Shown here: in pieces, positions 1-8,667 of the stretch
Layout of the letters: each line of letters starts with the position of its first letter
How positions within the stretch are numbered: the first letter of the stretch is position 1
Source: Marinomonas spartinae
GTDB lineage: Bacteria > Pseudomonadota > Gammaproteobacteria > Pseudomonadales > Marinomonadaceae
Length of the DNA stretch: 64,000 nt
Assembly: GCF_016461715.1 (NCBI RefSeq)
Contig: NZ_JAEMUI010000006.1
Coordinates: 1-64,000 of the forward strand
Reading direction: 5' to 3'
The notes under the pieces: generated by a model
Databases searched by the model: none
The model's input: only the letters and a program-made list of their open reading frames with translations
Told to the model about the DNA's origin: nothing
Made by a program: the position numbers and the translations under genes

Positions 1-115
1 TGTTTTTGTTAAACAATTTTTTTATTCGTCATCGCTTACCTTGGCGGTTTTTTGCTAATTTGCCTCCAGTATGGTTTCACTGTCTTAAATCAATAAGGCT
101 ATCCTTTTCAAATAG

Positions 116-144
116 TTGACACATTTTAGGAAAATAGTGATAAA
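116..144 (+). promoter_or_regulatory. Sigma-70 type promoter of the APC permease
   Basis: A perfect -35 hexamer TTGACA (116-121) is followed after 17 bases by GATAAA (139-144), a 4 of 6 match to the -10 consensus. It lies about 95 bases before the permease start and nothing else in the leader competes with it. The rest of 1-238 is AT-rich with no recognisable gene. Confidence 0.6.
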
Positions 145-238
145 TCAGTACTTAATTATTTAAAGAAAGAAGCATCTTTAAGTAAAAATAATAATATAGT
201 TCACTTTTCCAACCTTTTGCTTTCGTAGGGGAACAGCT

Positions 239-1834
239 ATGTCTGATGGTAAGCTTAAGAAAAAATTAGGATTGTTAGATTTAACGCTACTCGGGATCGG
301 TTCTATGATCGGTTCCGGTTGGCTTTATGCCGCACTAAGAAGCTCCGGTTTTGCTGGAGCGTGGTCTGGCTACGCCTGGGCGTTAGGTGCCATTATGGTA
401 CTGTTTATTGGTTTGGTGTTTGCCGAATTAGGGGCAAGTGTGCCACGTGCTGGTGGATTTGTTCGTTATCCAAATTTCACGCATGGTAATCTTGTTGGTT
501 TTGTTATTGGTATCAGTGCGTTATTGGCTTATACCAGTACAGCTGGTGTTGAAGTGGAGGCGGTTCGTCAATATGCCATGTATTGGTGGCCTGCGTTAGG
601 TCAGTCTGACGGCAGTCCGACGGATCTTGGCTTCATTATGCAAATCCTCTTATTGGTATTTTTCTTCGCATTAAACTATTGGAGTGTGAATGTTTTCGGG
701 CGTATCAATACGATTGTTACGGCGATTAAATTCATTGTTCCTGTGGTGGCTATCGTCACCTTTTTTGGTTACTTCAAAAGTGCGAACTTGCAGGTTCCTG
801 CAACCCACCCAGGTGGAATTCACGGTGTGTTTGCGTCGTTAACAGGGGCTGGGATTGTTTTCGCCTACCTTGGTTTTCGCCAAGCAGTGGACTTTGCTGG
901 TGAGGCGAAGAACCCACAGCGAAATATTCCGATTGCCATTATGTTGGCGTTAGGAGCCAGTTTTGTTATCTATATTCTGTTGCAATTCTCTTTTATGGGA
1001 GCCGTGCCATCAGATTTATTGAAAGCACATGGTTGGCATGGTCTTGCTAATGTCTTCAATTCGCCTTACGCGGATTTGGCTCGCTCACTAGGACTTGCTT
1101 GGTTGATTAACTTAATTCTTGTGGATGCGGTTATTTCACCTGCGGGCACTGGGAATATTTATTTGGCGGGCGCAAGTCGTATCTTGTTTGCTTGGGCAAA
1201 AAATGGTCGTCTGTTTAAGTCACTGGGTAAGGTGGATAAGAAGTCTGGTGTGCCTCGTGGCGCATTATGGTTGTCTTTGATTCTAGCCATTGCTTGGACG
1301 CTACCTTCTGAATTCCAAGTCTGGGGCGGTCTGATTGCAGCGGTTACATCGGCTAACGTATTAACTTATATGCCTGGTCCTGTCAGTGCGGCGGTTTTCC
1401 GTAAGCGTCTTCCTAATTTGAAGCGTCCGTTTGTGTTACCTGCCTTCGCAATTATCAGTCCGCTGGCCTTCATCGCAAGTACTTTGTTGATTTACTGGAG
1501 TAGCTGGGGAGTCAATGAATTGCTATTGCCTGTGTTGATGATAGCGTGGGTGGGGTATGCTTTATTTGCCAAGAACGATCAAGGTCAAGGTGATGTTAAG
1601 CGTGCCGTTTGGTTGCTTGCTTATTATGTTGCTCTTTTCATCTTATCCTATGTCGGTAGTTTCGGTGGTAAAGACTATATTAGTTCGCCCGTGGATATCA
1701 TCATTCTCGTGATAATTTCTCTGGTCACCTATTTCTGGGGTATCGCCTCTAGTTATGAAACCCCCGTTATTCCTGATGAAGATGATGAGCATCAGGTTGA
1801 GTACCATGAAGAGGCCGAAGCAAAAACGGCTTAA
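239..1834 (+). CDS. APC-family amino acid permease
   Basis: Predicted inner-membrane amino acid transporter of 531 residues. The N-terminal GIGSMIGSGW motif (about residues 20-29) is the unwound helix-1 substrate site of the amino acid-polyamine-organocation superfamily, and about twelve hydrophobic segments follow. The overall look is close to aspartate:proton symporters of the YveA type, but the substrate cannot be read from the sequence. The C-terminus is a hydrophilic tail rich in Glu, Asp and His (from about residue 512). The start has GGGGA a few bases upstream. The gene is monocistronic: it has its own promoter and a strong terminator straight after it. Confidence 0.88.
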   Translation: MSDGKLKKKLGLLDLTLLGIGSMIGSGWLYAALRSSGFAGAWSGYAWALGAIMVLFIGLVFAELGASVPRAGGFVRYPNFTHGNLVGFVIGISALLAYTSTAGVEVEAVRQYAMYWWPALGQSDGSPTDLGFIMQILLLVFFFALNYWSVNVFGRINTIVTAIKFIVPVVAIVTFFGYFKSANLQVPATHPGGIHGVFASLTGAGIVFAYLGFRQAVDFAGEAKNPQRNIPIAIMLALGASFVIYILLQFSFMGAVPSDLLKAHGWHGLANVFNSPYADLARSLGLAWLINLILVDAVISPAGTGNIYLAGASRILFAWAKNGRLFKSLGKVDKKSGVPRGALWLSLILAIAWTLPSEFQVWGGLIAAVTSANVLTYMPGPVSAAVFRKRLPNLKRPFVLPAFAIISPLAFIASTLLIYWSSWGVNELLLPVLMIAWVGYALFAKNDQGQGDVKRAVWLLAYYVALFILSYVGSFGGKDYISSPVDIIILVIISLVTYFWGIASSYETPVIPDEDDEHQVEYHEEAEAKTA

Positions 1835-1872
1835 CATGATAGTGTAAGTATTCGCTATTATTAGCGTTCAAG

Positions 1873-1912
1873 CGCCTCTCTGACACAGATACTGTGTTAG
1901 AGAGGCGTTTTT
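1873..1912 (+). terminator. Rho-independent terminator of the permease gene
   Basis: A 16-base stem (1873-1888 with 1892-1907, one G-T pair) closes a 3-base loop and is followed by five T residues. Confidence 0.9.
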
Positions 1913-1923
1913 ATGAATCCCAT

Positions 1924-1968
1924 AAAAAAGCCAAGGCCCTGACTCATAAGAGGAATTAGCCTTGGCTT
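1924..1968 (-). terminator. Rho-independent terminator of the ParA-like gene
   Basis: AAGCCAAGGC (1928-1937) pairs with GCCTTGGCTT (1959-1968). Read on the minus strand the stem runs into a T tract, 38 bases past the stop of the ATPase gene. Confidence 0.8.
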
Positions 1969-2006
1969 GATGAATATTGCTTTACTCTGCTTTAACGATA
2001 AAAAGC

Positions 2007-2690
2007 TTAACCGAGCTGATTTAGTTGTTCATAAGTATTACGCAACCAGACTTTCATGCGCTGGCGTTCGGCAATATTCATGATGCTACGGTCATTGGCG
2101 ACAGCCCAGAAACTGCTGTTATTAAAGTCGATCTTCTGTGTTAATTTAGTTTGTAGCTTGGGGAGCTCAATGATCAAGGCATCGCGTTCTACCGCCTTTT
2201 TATAGGTGTCAGACTTTTGGAAACGAGAGAAGTCATTACCTCGACCATAGTTTTGGACGATGACAAAGTCTACCGATTCTTGTGGGTAGCGCTCTAGGAG
2301 CTGATCAAGTAAGGTAATGGTATCGACGCCATCGTCCATGACATGCCAAAGACAGACTTGGTAGCCCATTTCATCAAGTAGACCAAAAACATCGGTTTCT
2401 TCTATCCACTTTCCTAGCGGCTCGGCTGTTTGGGCCGCCAAGTCGACAATTAAATCACGCTCCGGGTATTCTTCGATAGAGGCGAGCATACCATCTAGGC
2501 TGTCCTCTTCACCCACAATAATGGGAGAAGCGAAATCACTGTAAAAACGGGAAAAAGTAGCATGAGAGGCATCACAGTCAAAACCTAGAAAAGGTTTCTC
2601 ATTATCAATATAAAATTGTGCTAATACTCGAGCCGTCATGGATTTACCCACACCGCCTTTTTCACCACCAACAAAATGTACTTTAGCCAT
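2007..2690 (-). CDS. Orphan ParA/MinD-like P-loop ATPase
   Basis: A 227-residue protein starting with a deviant Walker A motif, KGGVGKS at residues 11-17, including the signature lysine K11 typical of the ParA/MinD/SIMIBI class. The body has the acidic D-x-D context (about residues 39-41) and a hydrophobic beta strand ending in D (LIVDLAAQ) expected of this fold. No parB, minC or plasmid replication gene is next to it, so it is not an ordinary partition cassette. It resembles the nucleotide-binding proteins often annotated as mobilisation-type MobD, but that is only a resemblance. GGGAG sits 8 bases before the ATG. The gene stands alone between two terminators. Confidence 0.7.
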   Translation of the reverse strand: MAKVHFVGGEKGGVGKSMTARVLAQFYIDNEKPFLGFDCDASHATFSRFYSDFASPIIVGEEDSLDGMLASIEEYPERDLIVDLAAQTAEPLGKWIEETDVFGLLDEMGYQVCLWHVMDDGVDTITLLDQLLERYPQESVDFVIVQNYGRGNDFSRFQKSDTYKKAVERDALIIELPKLQTKLTQKIDFNNSSFWAVANDRSIMNIAERQRMKVWLRNTYEQLNQLG

Positions 2691-2834
2691 TGATATCTCC
2701 CTATGACTGGAGGTTTAAGTGTTTTGAGTGATTGTGTCTTTTTCTTTTGTGCCAGTGCAGAGACAAAAGAAAAAAGGATGATCTAGAGCCTCTACTGTAG
2801 CAATAAAACATGACAAATAATTATTTTTATCTGA

Positions 2835-2872
2835 AAAGACAAGCCAATTATTAAAACGATTGGCTTGTCTTT
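2835..2872 (-). terminator. Terminator of dapA
   Basis: A perfect 14-base stem (2835-2848 with 2859-2872) with a 10-base loop. It lies 42 bases past the dapA stop, and on the minus strand it ends in a T run. Confidence 0.88.
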
Positions 2873-2913
2873 CCATCAAGTTATTTGGCAGATGGTTTAA
2901 AAATAAATAAAAC

Positions 2914-3786
2914 TTATAATAAACCTAGTGATTCCATGGCTTGGCGGATCGCCGATTTACTACTGTCTTGTAATGCGGTAATCGGCAGACGGCACTCTTC
3001 GGTACATAACCCAAGCAATGACATAGCGTACTTAGCGCCTGCGGGATTGGGTTCCAGAAATAATGCACTGTGAAGGGCAAACAGCTTGTCTTGTAGATGC
3101 ATAGCATCGGTGAATTTACCTTCCGCGCAGAGCTGCTGCAGCTCGACAATTTGTTTTGGCGCAACGTTGGACGAAACCGAAATACAGCCATTTCCTCCGC
3201 CAACGTTGTAGGCGACGCTGTTAACATCATCGCCACTTAAGAAGCAAAAAGGTTTATGGATGAGCGCGCGTTCACGAATAGGACGCGTGAGGTCGCCAGT
3301 GGAGTCTTTGACACCAATAATGCGAGGCAATTCGGCTAACTGGGCGAGCGTATTAACCTCTACGCCGACAATACTTCTCGGTGGAATGTTATAGATGATG
3401 ATCGGGAGTTGGCTGTTGTCATGGACATGTTTGTAATGTTGATACAAGCCCGCTTGATTTGGACGATTGTAGTAACCTGCAACATGTAACGTGGCATCGG
3501 CGCCTGCTCGGTAGGCATAGTCTGAATAGATAACCGCTTCCACCGGATTATTAGAGCCTGCTCCCGCGAGGATGGGCACCGCTTTATTGGTTTCTTCGGC
3601 TGTGATCTCTATGACACGTTTATGTTCTGCTTCGCTTAGGGTGGGAGATTCTCCTGTGGTACCGACAGGAACTAATCCATTGATACCTTGGTCTATTTGC
3701 CAGCGGACAATATTTCGCAATGCGACTTCATCAAGTTGTCCGTCACGAAAAGGGGTGATTAATGCGGTGATGGCACCGTGAAACAT
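2914..3786 (-). CDS. dapA: 4-hydroxy-tetrahydrodipicolinate synthase (DapA)
   Basis: Condenses pyruvate with aspartate semialdehyde, the first committed step of lysine and diaminopimelate synthesis in the cytoplasm. The 290-residue length matches the family. The catalytic set is complete: Thr43-Thr44 in the GTTGES loop, Tyr106, Tyr132, Arg137 and the Schiff-base lysine Lys160 in GVKDSTGD. The start is well supported by GAGGT 7 bases upstream. The gene is monocistronic; the usual neighbours (bamC, purC) are absent, so this could be a second copy or an aldolase of related function. A structured region lies just upstream. Confidence 0.88.
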   Translation of the reverse strand: MFHGAITALITPFRDGQLDEVALRNIVRWQIDQGINGLVPVGTTGESPTLSEAEHKRVIEITAEETNKAVPILAGAGSNNPVEAVIYSDYAYRAGADATLHVAGYYNRPNQAGLYQHYKHVHDNSQLPIIIYNIPPRSIVGVEVNTLAQLAELPRIIGVKDSTGDLTRPIRERALIHKPFCFLSGDDVNSVAYNVGGGNGCISVSSNVAPKQIVELQQLCAEGKFTDAMHLQDKLFALHSALFLEPNPAGAKYAMSLLGLCTEECRLPITALQDSSKSAIRQAMESLGLL

Positions 3787-4221
3787 ACTATTACCTCAAT
3801 GATTGTTACTTGTATTTTGACTAAAGTAACCGGAGGCTTGTCGCTGAGGAGTGCATAGGCCCGTCAGCGATGAAGCTGCCGGGGAAAAGTTTTCTTAAAT
3901 CCGCACGCCAGCGACACAAGATGGTTTCACCTTACGTTTATCGCCGTTGCGTTTTTTTGCTGGAGTTAAGAACAAAAATATCATGTTATGAATCTATCTC
4001 TATTAATGCCGTTCTATGCTGACTGTTTTATTTATAAAGGTCAATAGTCAAAAAGCGCTTAAACTTGTTAGTAATTCCATTGGCAATCGGTTAATATTCG
4101 TCCAAGCTATTAAATAGTATGGCCTTGTTACTATTATTCCCAAATAAAAAACCTTCCGACTTCCATGGAGCCAAATACTCAAAAAGTGTGTCTGGTCGGT
4201 GGGTAATTGTGTGAGAAAACT
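3787..4221. other. Divergent intergenic region, dapA / GGDEF-EAL gene
   Basis: 435 bases without a credible gene. The dapA-proximal third is GC-richer and holds a nested stem-loop at 3830-3882; the half next to the c-di-GMP gene is AT-rich and presumably carries both promoters. I searched by eye on the dapA strand for the lysine riboswitch core and did not find it. Confidence 0.5.
3830..3882 (-). promoter_or_regulatory. Nested stem-loop in the presumed dapA leader
   Basis: Outer arms CCGG-2-GCTT (3830-3839) pair with AAGC-2-CCGG (3873-3882), leaving a 2x2 internal loop. Inside, TCGCTGA (3841-3847) pairs perfectly with TCAGCGA (3864-3870) around a 16-base loop. The structure ends 44 bases before the dapA ATG and has no T run, so it is not a simple terminator. 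A leader RNA element is plausible but unproven. Confidence 0.4.
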
Positions 4222-6846
4222 ATGCTGGATATGCTTCAAACACTGATGGAACGACATTTGAAAGGGCGCGAATTAGATTCTGATACAGCTTCTTTCATTG
4301 AAGAAATTTCTCAATCAATGCAGCAGCAACAACAGCATATACAGTTATTAGAACGTTCTTTAGAGCTTGCTTCCAACGAGTTGTATCAAGGTCGCGATTA
4401 CCTTCATATGAGTCAAGAACTGTTTGATGCAACCTTTCACGCCGCAAAAGACGCCATGCTTATTATTGTGCAGAACGATGAAAATTGTATTCGCTATAAT
4501 CAATTATTTGCCAGCATGTGGCGTTTGCCAGCTTCTTACGGTTATGAAATTACACCATCCAGCTTGCAACAATTCATGCGGCCAGCGTTTGATGATCTTG
4601 ATACTTTCCAACACATCTTTAATGCCATAATTCATCATGACCAAGACACGGTTGGTGAAATCCAACTAAAAGATGGCCGTTATATAGAATATGAATGTCG
4701 TATCAGCGAGCAGCTTGGTAATCATATTGGCCGTTTATGGACGATGACGGATATTACCGAGCGTAAGCTTGATAAAAAAGCGCTAGAAGCTTCTGCTCAC
4801 GATTTGAGATTAGCCCATCGGTTAGCGAAAATGGGCGCGTGGACATACGATATCGATCGTCAAGAGTTTCGATTGTCTGCAGAATTATTGACCTTGCTTG
4901 ACATATCATGTGATAAGACGCGAATCTCTGCTAATACGTTTTTCAGCTTAGTACCTCCTCAAGATAAAGTTAAGATCATGCAGCTTTTTAGTGATGCTGC
5001 ATCCAATAAGCAGTCTTTTAAAATCGAGACAACCTTTTATTTAACGGATGAAGAAGAACGCCATGTTGTGATTCGTGGGGGGTTTAAGCAGAGTGACTCT
5101 TGCACTTGTTTATTGGGAGTGTTGCAGGATGTCTCCGATAGTTACCATACTTCTGAACGGATAAAATTGTCGTCACGCTTCTTTCAGTCATCTTTGCAGG
5201 GTAATATTCTGTTGGATCGTCAGCGTAATATCGTTGATTTTAATGATGTTGCCTGTGAGATTTTCCACTTAGAACGTAGTGAGTTTGCTTCAGGCATTAT
5301 GTCGCGCTTAAGCTGTGCTTGGACGGCCAGTATGTCTATTTCAGGCATGTGGAGTTATGTTATAGAGCACGGTAGTTGGTCAGGAGAGGTGTATTTTTCA
5401 AGCTCAGACCTATCAGACAAAATATTATGGTTGTCGCTTGAAGCGTACAAAAACAGCCATGGCAAAATTGTTAACTTTATCGCGATTGTTAACGACATTA
5501 CAGAATCAAAAAAGACGCAAGAAAAACTTCATCAGATTGCGTATTTTGATTCCCAAACTAGGCTACCTAACCGACTACAGTTTGAGCGTTTTTTAAGCCA
5601 AAAATTGCGTTCAATGGCTTTTACGAAAGAACCCTTAGTTCTTATTTATCTGGACCTAGATCGTTTTAAATATGTGAATGATTCGTTAGGTCATCATGCT
5701 GGTGATGCTTTATTAACCTTGGTTGGTGAGCGGCTTCGTGAAAGCATTCCTGATGCGTTGATGATTGCTCGTCAAGGGGGGGATGAGTTCGTATTAATCC
5801 TGTCAGGGCATTTGAATTATGATGGAATTGCCCAACGTTGCGAGAAAATTGTCATTGCCCTGTCTAGTGTTTTTATGATCGACAATAACCCAGTCTATGT
5901 CGGTGCCAGTTTGGGAGTTGTCGAGTTGCCCAAGCATACTTCTGATATGGTGACTGCCATGCGTTATGCTGATATCTCTTTGTATAAGGCGAAAAGTGCC
6001 GGTAAAGGGTGCTACCGTTTCTGGCAAAGTGAGTATCTGACGGACGTGACACCGGAAAGAATGCGTTTGGAGTCTGAGCTTCGCAAGGGAATTGAAAATG
6101 GAGAGTTAGAGCTCCATTATCAGCCGAAAGTAGAGGCGGAGACAGGACAGCACTGTGGACTAGAGGCCCTAGTACGATGGCAGCATCCGAGATTGGGGCT
6201 GCTTTATCCTAATCAATTCATTTCCATTGCCGAAGAAACCAATTTGATTATCGAGTTGGATCGATGGGTAATTCGTGCAGTCGCGCATCAACAGGCCGAA
6301 TGGCGAGCAGCAGGTTTTGAATTGTTACCTGTTTCGATTAATGTCTCTGCCACTCATGCGAGCCGTCATGAATTGGTTACGCTGTTTGCTGACATATTAG
6401 CAAAGTATCCATACCTTGCGAATTATATTGAAATTGAACTGACCGAAACCGCCATTATGGCGAACCCAGATCAAGCAACGTTGTCTTTAAACAGTTTATT
6501 GGAAATGGGGGTAAAATCCTCGGTAGATGACTTTGGCTCTGGCTACACATCGCTTGGCTATTTAAAGAAATTGAATGCTAATACCTTAAAAATAGACCGC
6601 AGCTTTATCAATGGCATTACCACGGATTTCTATGATCGCGATGTGGCCAAAGCCATCATCGCTTTGGCTAATAGCATGTCAATGGAAGTGGTGGCGGAAG
6701 GCATTGAAACCAAGGCACAATGGGATTTATTGCGTGAATTTGGTTGTCAGTATTTACAAGGGTTTTATTTTTCCAGGCCACTGACGGTCGCTTGCATGAC
6801 GCATATTTTGAAACATCGATTGCAAGAATCTCACGTTCTATCATAG
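4222..6846 (+). CDS. PAS-GGDEF-EAL c-di-GMP signalling protein
   Basis: A cytoplasmic protein of 874 residues with no clear membrane segment. In order: a short coiled region (about 1-60), three PAS-like sensory folds (about 60-170, 180-290, 305-430), a GGDEF diguanylate cyclase domain with intact GGDEF near residue 519, and an EAL phosphodiesterase domain with intact EAL near 647 plus the IELTET, DDFGSGYTS and VAEGIET motifs. Both enzyme sites look functional, so net activity cannot be predicted. The RxxD inhibitory site before GGDEF appears absent. I prefer the ATG at 4222, with GTGAG upstream, over a TTG five codons earlier. Neighbours give no hint of the output. Confidence 0.9.
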   Translation: MLDMLQTLMERHLKGRELDSDTASFIEEISQSMQQQQQHIQLLERSLELASNELYQGRDYLHMSQELFDATFHAAKDAMLIIVQNDENCIRYNQLFASMWRLPASYGYEITPSSLQQFMRPAFDDLDTFQHIFNAIIHHDQDTVGEIQLKDGRYIEYECRISEQLGNHIGRLWTMTDITERKLDKKALEASAHDLRLAHRLAKMGAWTYDIDRQEFRLSAELLTLLDISCDKTRISANTFFSLVPPQDKVKIMQLFSDAASNKQSFKIETTFYLTDEEERHVVIRGGFKQSDSCTCLLGVLQDVSDSYHTSERIKLSSRFFQSSLQGNILLDRQRNIVDFNDVACEIFHLERSEFASGIMSRLSCAWTASMSISGMWSYVIEHGSWSGEVYFSSSDLSDKILWLSLEAYKNSHGKIVNFIAIVNDITESKKTQEKLHQIAYFDSQTRLPNRLQFERFLSQKLRSMAFTKEPLVLIYLDLDRFKYVNDSLGHHAGDALLTLVGERLRESIPDALMIARQGGDEFVLILSGHLNYDGIAQRCEKIVIALSSVFMIDNNPVYVGASLGVVELPKHTSDMVTAMRYADISLYKAKSAGKGCYRFWQSEYLTDVTPERMRLESELRKGIENGELELHYQPKVEAETGQHCGLEALVRWQHPRLGLLYPNQFISIAEETNLIIELDRWVIRAVAHQQAEWRAAGFELLPVSINVSATHASRHELVTLFADILAKYPYLANYIEIELTETAIMANPDQATLSLNSLLEMGVKSSVDDFGSGYTSLGYLKKLNANTLKIDRSFINGITTDFYDRDVAKAIIALANSMSMEVVAEGIETKAQWDLLREFGCQYLQGFYFSRPLTVACMTHILKHRLQESHVLS

Positions 6847-6905
6847 GGTTGACCCCTTTCTCCTTCATATGCTGTGTTATCTGATAAAGGATAAATAATA
6901 ACAAT

Positions 6906-7517
6906 ATGGATACTGCTACTTTTTTTTCCCTTGCGGCAATTTGTGTAATGGGAGCGATTTCTCCTGGCCCAAGTCTGGCGGTTATTCTTAGAGTGACACT
7001 TTCCCAATCCTCCTATCATGGTGCGGTTGCCGCACTTGCCCATGGTTTTGGTATAGGTTTATGGGCGTTATTCACCATGCAAGGTTTGGCCATTTTAATG
7101 ATTCATTACCCCTCTGCTTTTCATGTGATGGCGATGTTGGGTGGTTTATATCTTGCTTGGCTAGGGATTAAGGCTTTGCGCTTTGCCGGCCAAGGCAGTC
7201 AAGAGCAGCATGATGTATCAAGTGTATCCTACTGGCAATCGGCGCGTGATGGATTGGCCATTGCTTTGATGAATCCAAAAGCCGCGTTATTTTTTCTCGC
7301 TTTGTTCAGCCAATATATTAATAGCAATATGGGGGCGGCGTTAAAAATGCAGCTTTGGGGGATGGTGTTCGCCATTGATACGGTTTGGTATTTATTAGTC
7401 GCCTTGTTGTTGGCAGGAGGCCCTCTATTGCGTTGGCTAAAACGCAATAGAGTTTGGGTAGACCGTATGATGGGGTGTTTATTAATTGGCTTGGGGTTAA
7501 GCGTCTTTTTACGCTAG
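6906..7517 (+). CDS. LysE/RhtB-family amino acid exporter
   Basis: An inner-membrane efflux protein of 203 residues with five to six hydrophobic helices and the family hallmark SPGPSLAVIL in helix 1 (about residues 20-29). The mid-protein ALMNPKAALFFLALF signature is also present. Members export basic or neutral amino acids such as lysine, homoserine or threonine; the substrate is not resolvable here. The Shine-Dalgarno match (AAAGG) is rather far from the ATG, suggesting weak translation. It follows the GGDEF-EAL gene by 59 bases and converges on the DHH gene. Confidence 0.85.
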   Translation: MDTATFFSLAAICVMGAISPGPSLAVILRVTLSQSSYHGAVAALAHGFGIGLWALFTMQGLAILMIHYPSAFHVMAMLGGLYLAWLGIKALRFAGQGSQEQHDVSSVSYWQSARDGLAIALMNPKAALFFLALFSQYINSNMGAALKMQLWGMVFAIDTVWYLLVALLLAGGPLLRWLKRNRVWVDRMMGCLLIGLGLSVFLR

Positions 7518-7599
7518 CCCCTTAGCATGCTTTTGGGCGAGTAAGAGGCTAAGCATTTTAGAAAGAGCCCTTATGATAAGGAGTTATTCACCTCTTTCC

Positions 7600-8532
7600 T
7601 TAACCATCTTGATTAATGGATTCAATCAATTCGCCCAGTACTCGTTCTGCTTGATCATTTGTTACCTGACAAGTACCAGCGTTTAAGTGACCGCCACCAC
7701 CATAGCGTAAACATAATTCGCCAATATTTGTTTGCGAAGATCGATCGAGAATCGATTTACCGACCGCAAAGACCGTATTTTGCTTTTTAAGTCCCCACAT
7801 TTTATGGATTGAAATATTGCATTCAGGGAATAGGGCATAGATAACAAAGCGATTAGTGGCGTATATTAAATCTTCATTTATCAGATCCAACACTACAAGG
7901 TTCTCGTAGACAGTTGAACACCGCTGAATTTGTTTTTTAGCCAGTTCGTTATGTTCGTGGTAAATCGTGACTCTTTCTTGGACATCTTCTAAGGCAAGAA
8001 TCTCATCGATCGAGTGGTTACGACAATAGTCGATCAATTTCATCATCAGTTGATAGTTTGAAATGCGAAAGTTCCGAAAACGTCCTAAGCCTGTTCGGGC
8101 ATCCATAATGAAGTTTAACAAAACCCAACGTTTAGGATCGAGGATGTCTTCCTTGGAAAACTGAGCTGAGTCACTTTTATCGACAGCTTCCATCATTTCA
8201 TTGGAGATATTGAGAAATTTACGGCTTCCACCGTAGTAATCATAGACAACACGGGCAGCAGAAGGTGCCTCAGGGTCGATAATATGGCTTTTGATGTTGC
8301 CCTTATTGCGAACGGTTTCGCTCAAATGATGGTCGAAGGCGATGTGACAGCCTGGGACATATGGGAGGTTGGTTGTGATGTCTTTGGGGCCGATATCAAT
8401 TTTGCCATCTTGCATATCTTTGGGATGCACAAACAAAATATCATCGATGATATCAAGATATTTCAGTAAAACAGCACAGACCAATCCATCGAAGTCACTT
8501 CTTGTTACTAGGCGAAATTTATTATCAGTCAT
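7600..8532 (-). CDS. DHH/DHHA1-family phosphoesterase
   Basis: A cytoplasmic metal-dependent phosphoesterase of 310 residues. Motif I appears as SDFDG (Asp13, Asp15), motif III as DHH (67-69), motif IV as the DKSD segment (118-121), and the C-terminal DHHA1 domain carries GGGGH with the following NAGT. Family members hydrolyse polyphosphate, pAp, nanoRNA or cyclic dinucleotides; the sequence alone does not pick among these. It lacks the single-strand-binding C-terminal extension of RecJ. It lies downstream of the 870-residue fusion gene on the same strand, separated by 135 bases that contain a long hairpin, so co-transcription is possible. Confidence 0.8.
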   Translation of the reverse strand: MTDNKFRLVTRSDFDGLVCAVLLKYLDIIDDILFVHPKDMQDGKIDIGPKDITTNLPYVPGCHIAFDHHLSETVRNKGNIKSHIIDPEAPSAARVVYDYYGGSRKFLNISNEMMEAVDKSDSAQFSKEDILDPKRWVLLNFIMDARTGLGRFRNFRISNYQLMMKLIDYCRNHSIDEILALEDVQERVTIYHEHNELAKKQIQRCSTVYENLVVLDLINEDLIYATNRFVIYALFPECNISIHKMWGLKKQNTVFAVGKSILDRSSQTNIGELCLRYGGGGHLNAGTCQVTNDQAERVLGELIESINQDG

Positions 8533-8607
8533 GTTTCATTACATCCATTCAAAATACAATACATACGACGAGTCACAGAGTGTGAAATGTCTACCAATGT
8601 GCCACCC

Positions 8608-8652
8608 AATAATGATAGAGAGATGACAATGCATTCTGCCTCTATCATTGTT
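8608..8652 (-). other. Long intergenic hairpin between the fusion gene and the DHH gene
   Basis: Thirteen-base arms (8608-8620 with 8640-8652, one mismatched or wobble position) enclose a 19-base loop. No T run follows on the minus strand, so it resembles a processing or mRNA-stability stem more than a terminator. Confidence 0.5.
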
Positions 8653-8667
8653 GGTATCCGAATGCCA

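Noticed and set aside
1643..1837. Antisense frame at the 3' end of the permease gene
   Set aside because: It is a shadow of the coding strand with no ribosome-binding site or family match.
3787..4221. Lysine or c-di-GMP riboswitch before dapA
   Set aside because: GCCTCCGG near 3830 recalls a piece of the GEMM motif, but the GGGCAAACC and GGTAGCGGGG parts are absent, and the lysine core was not found.
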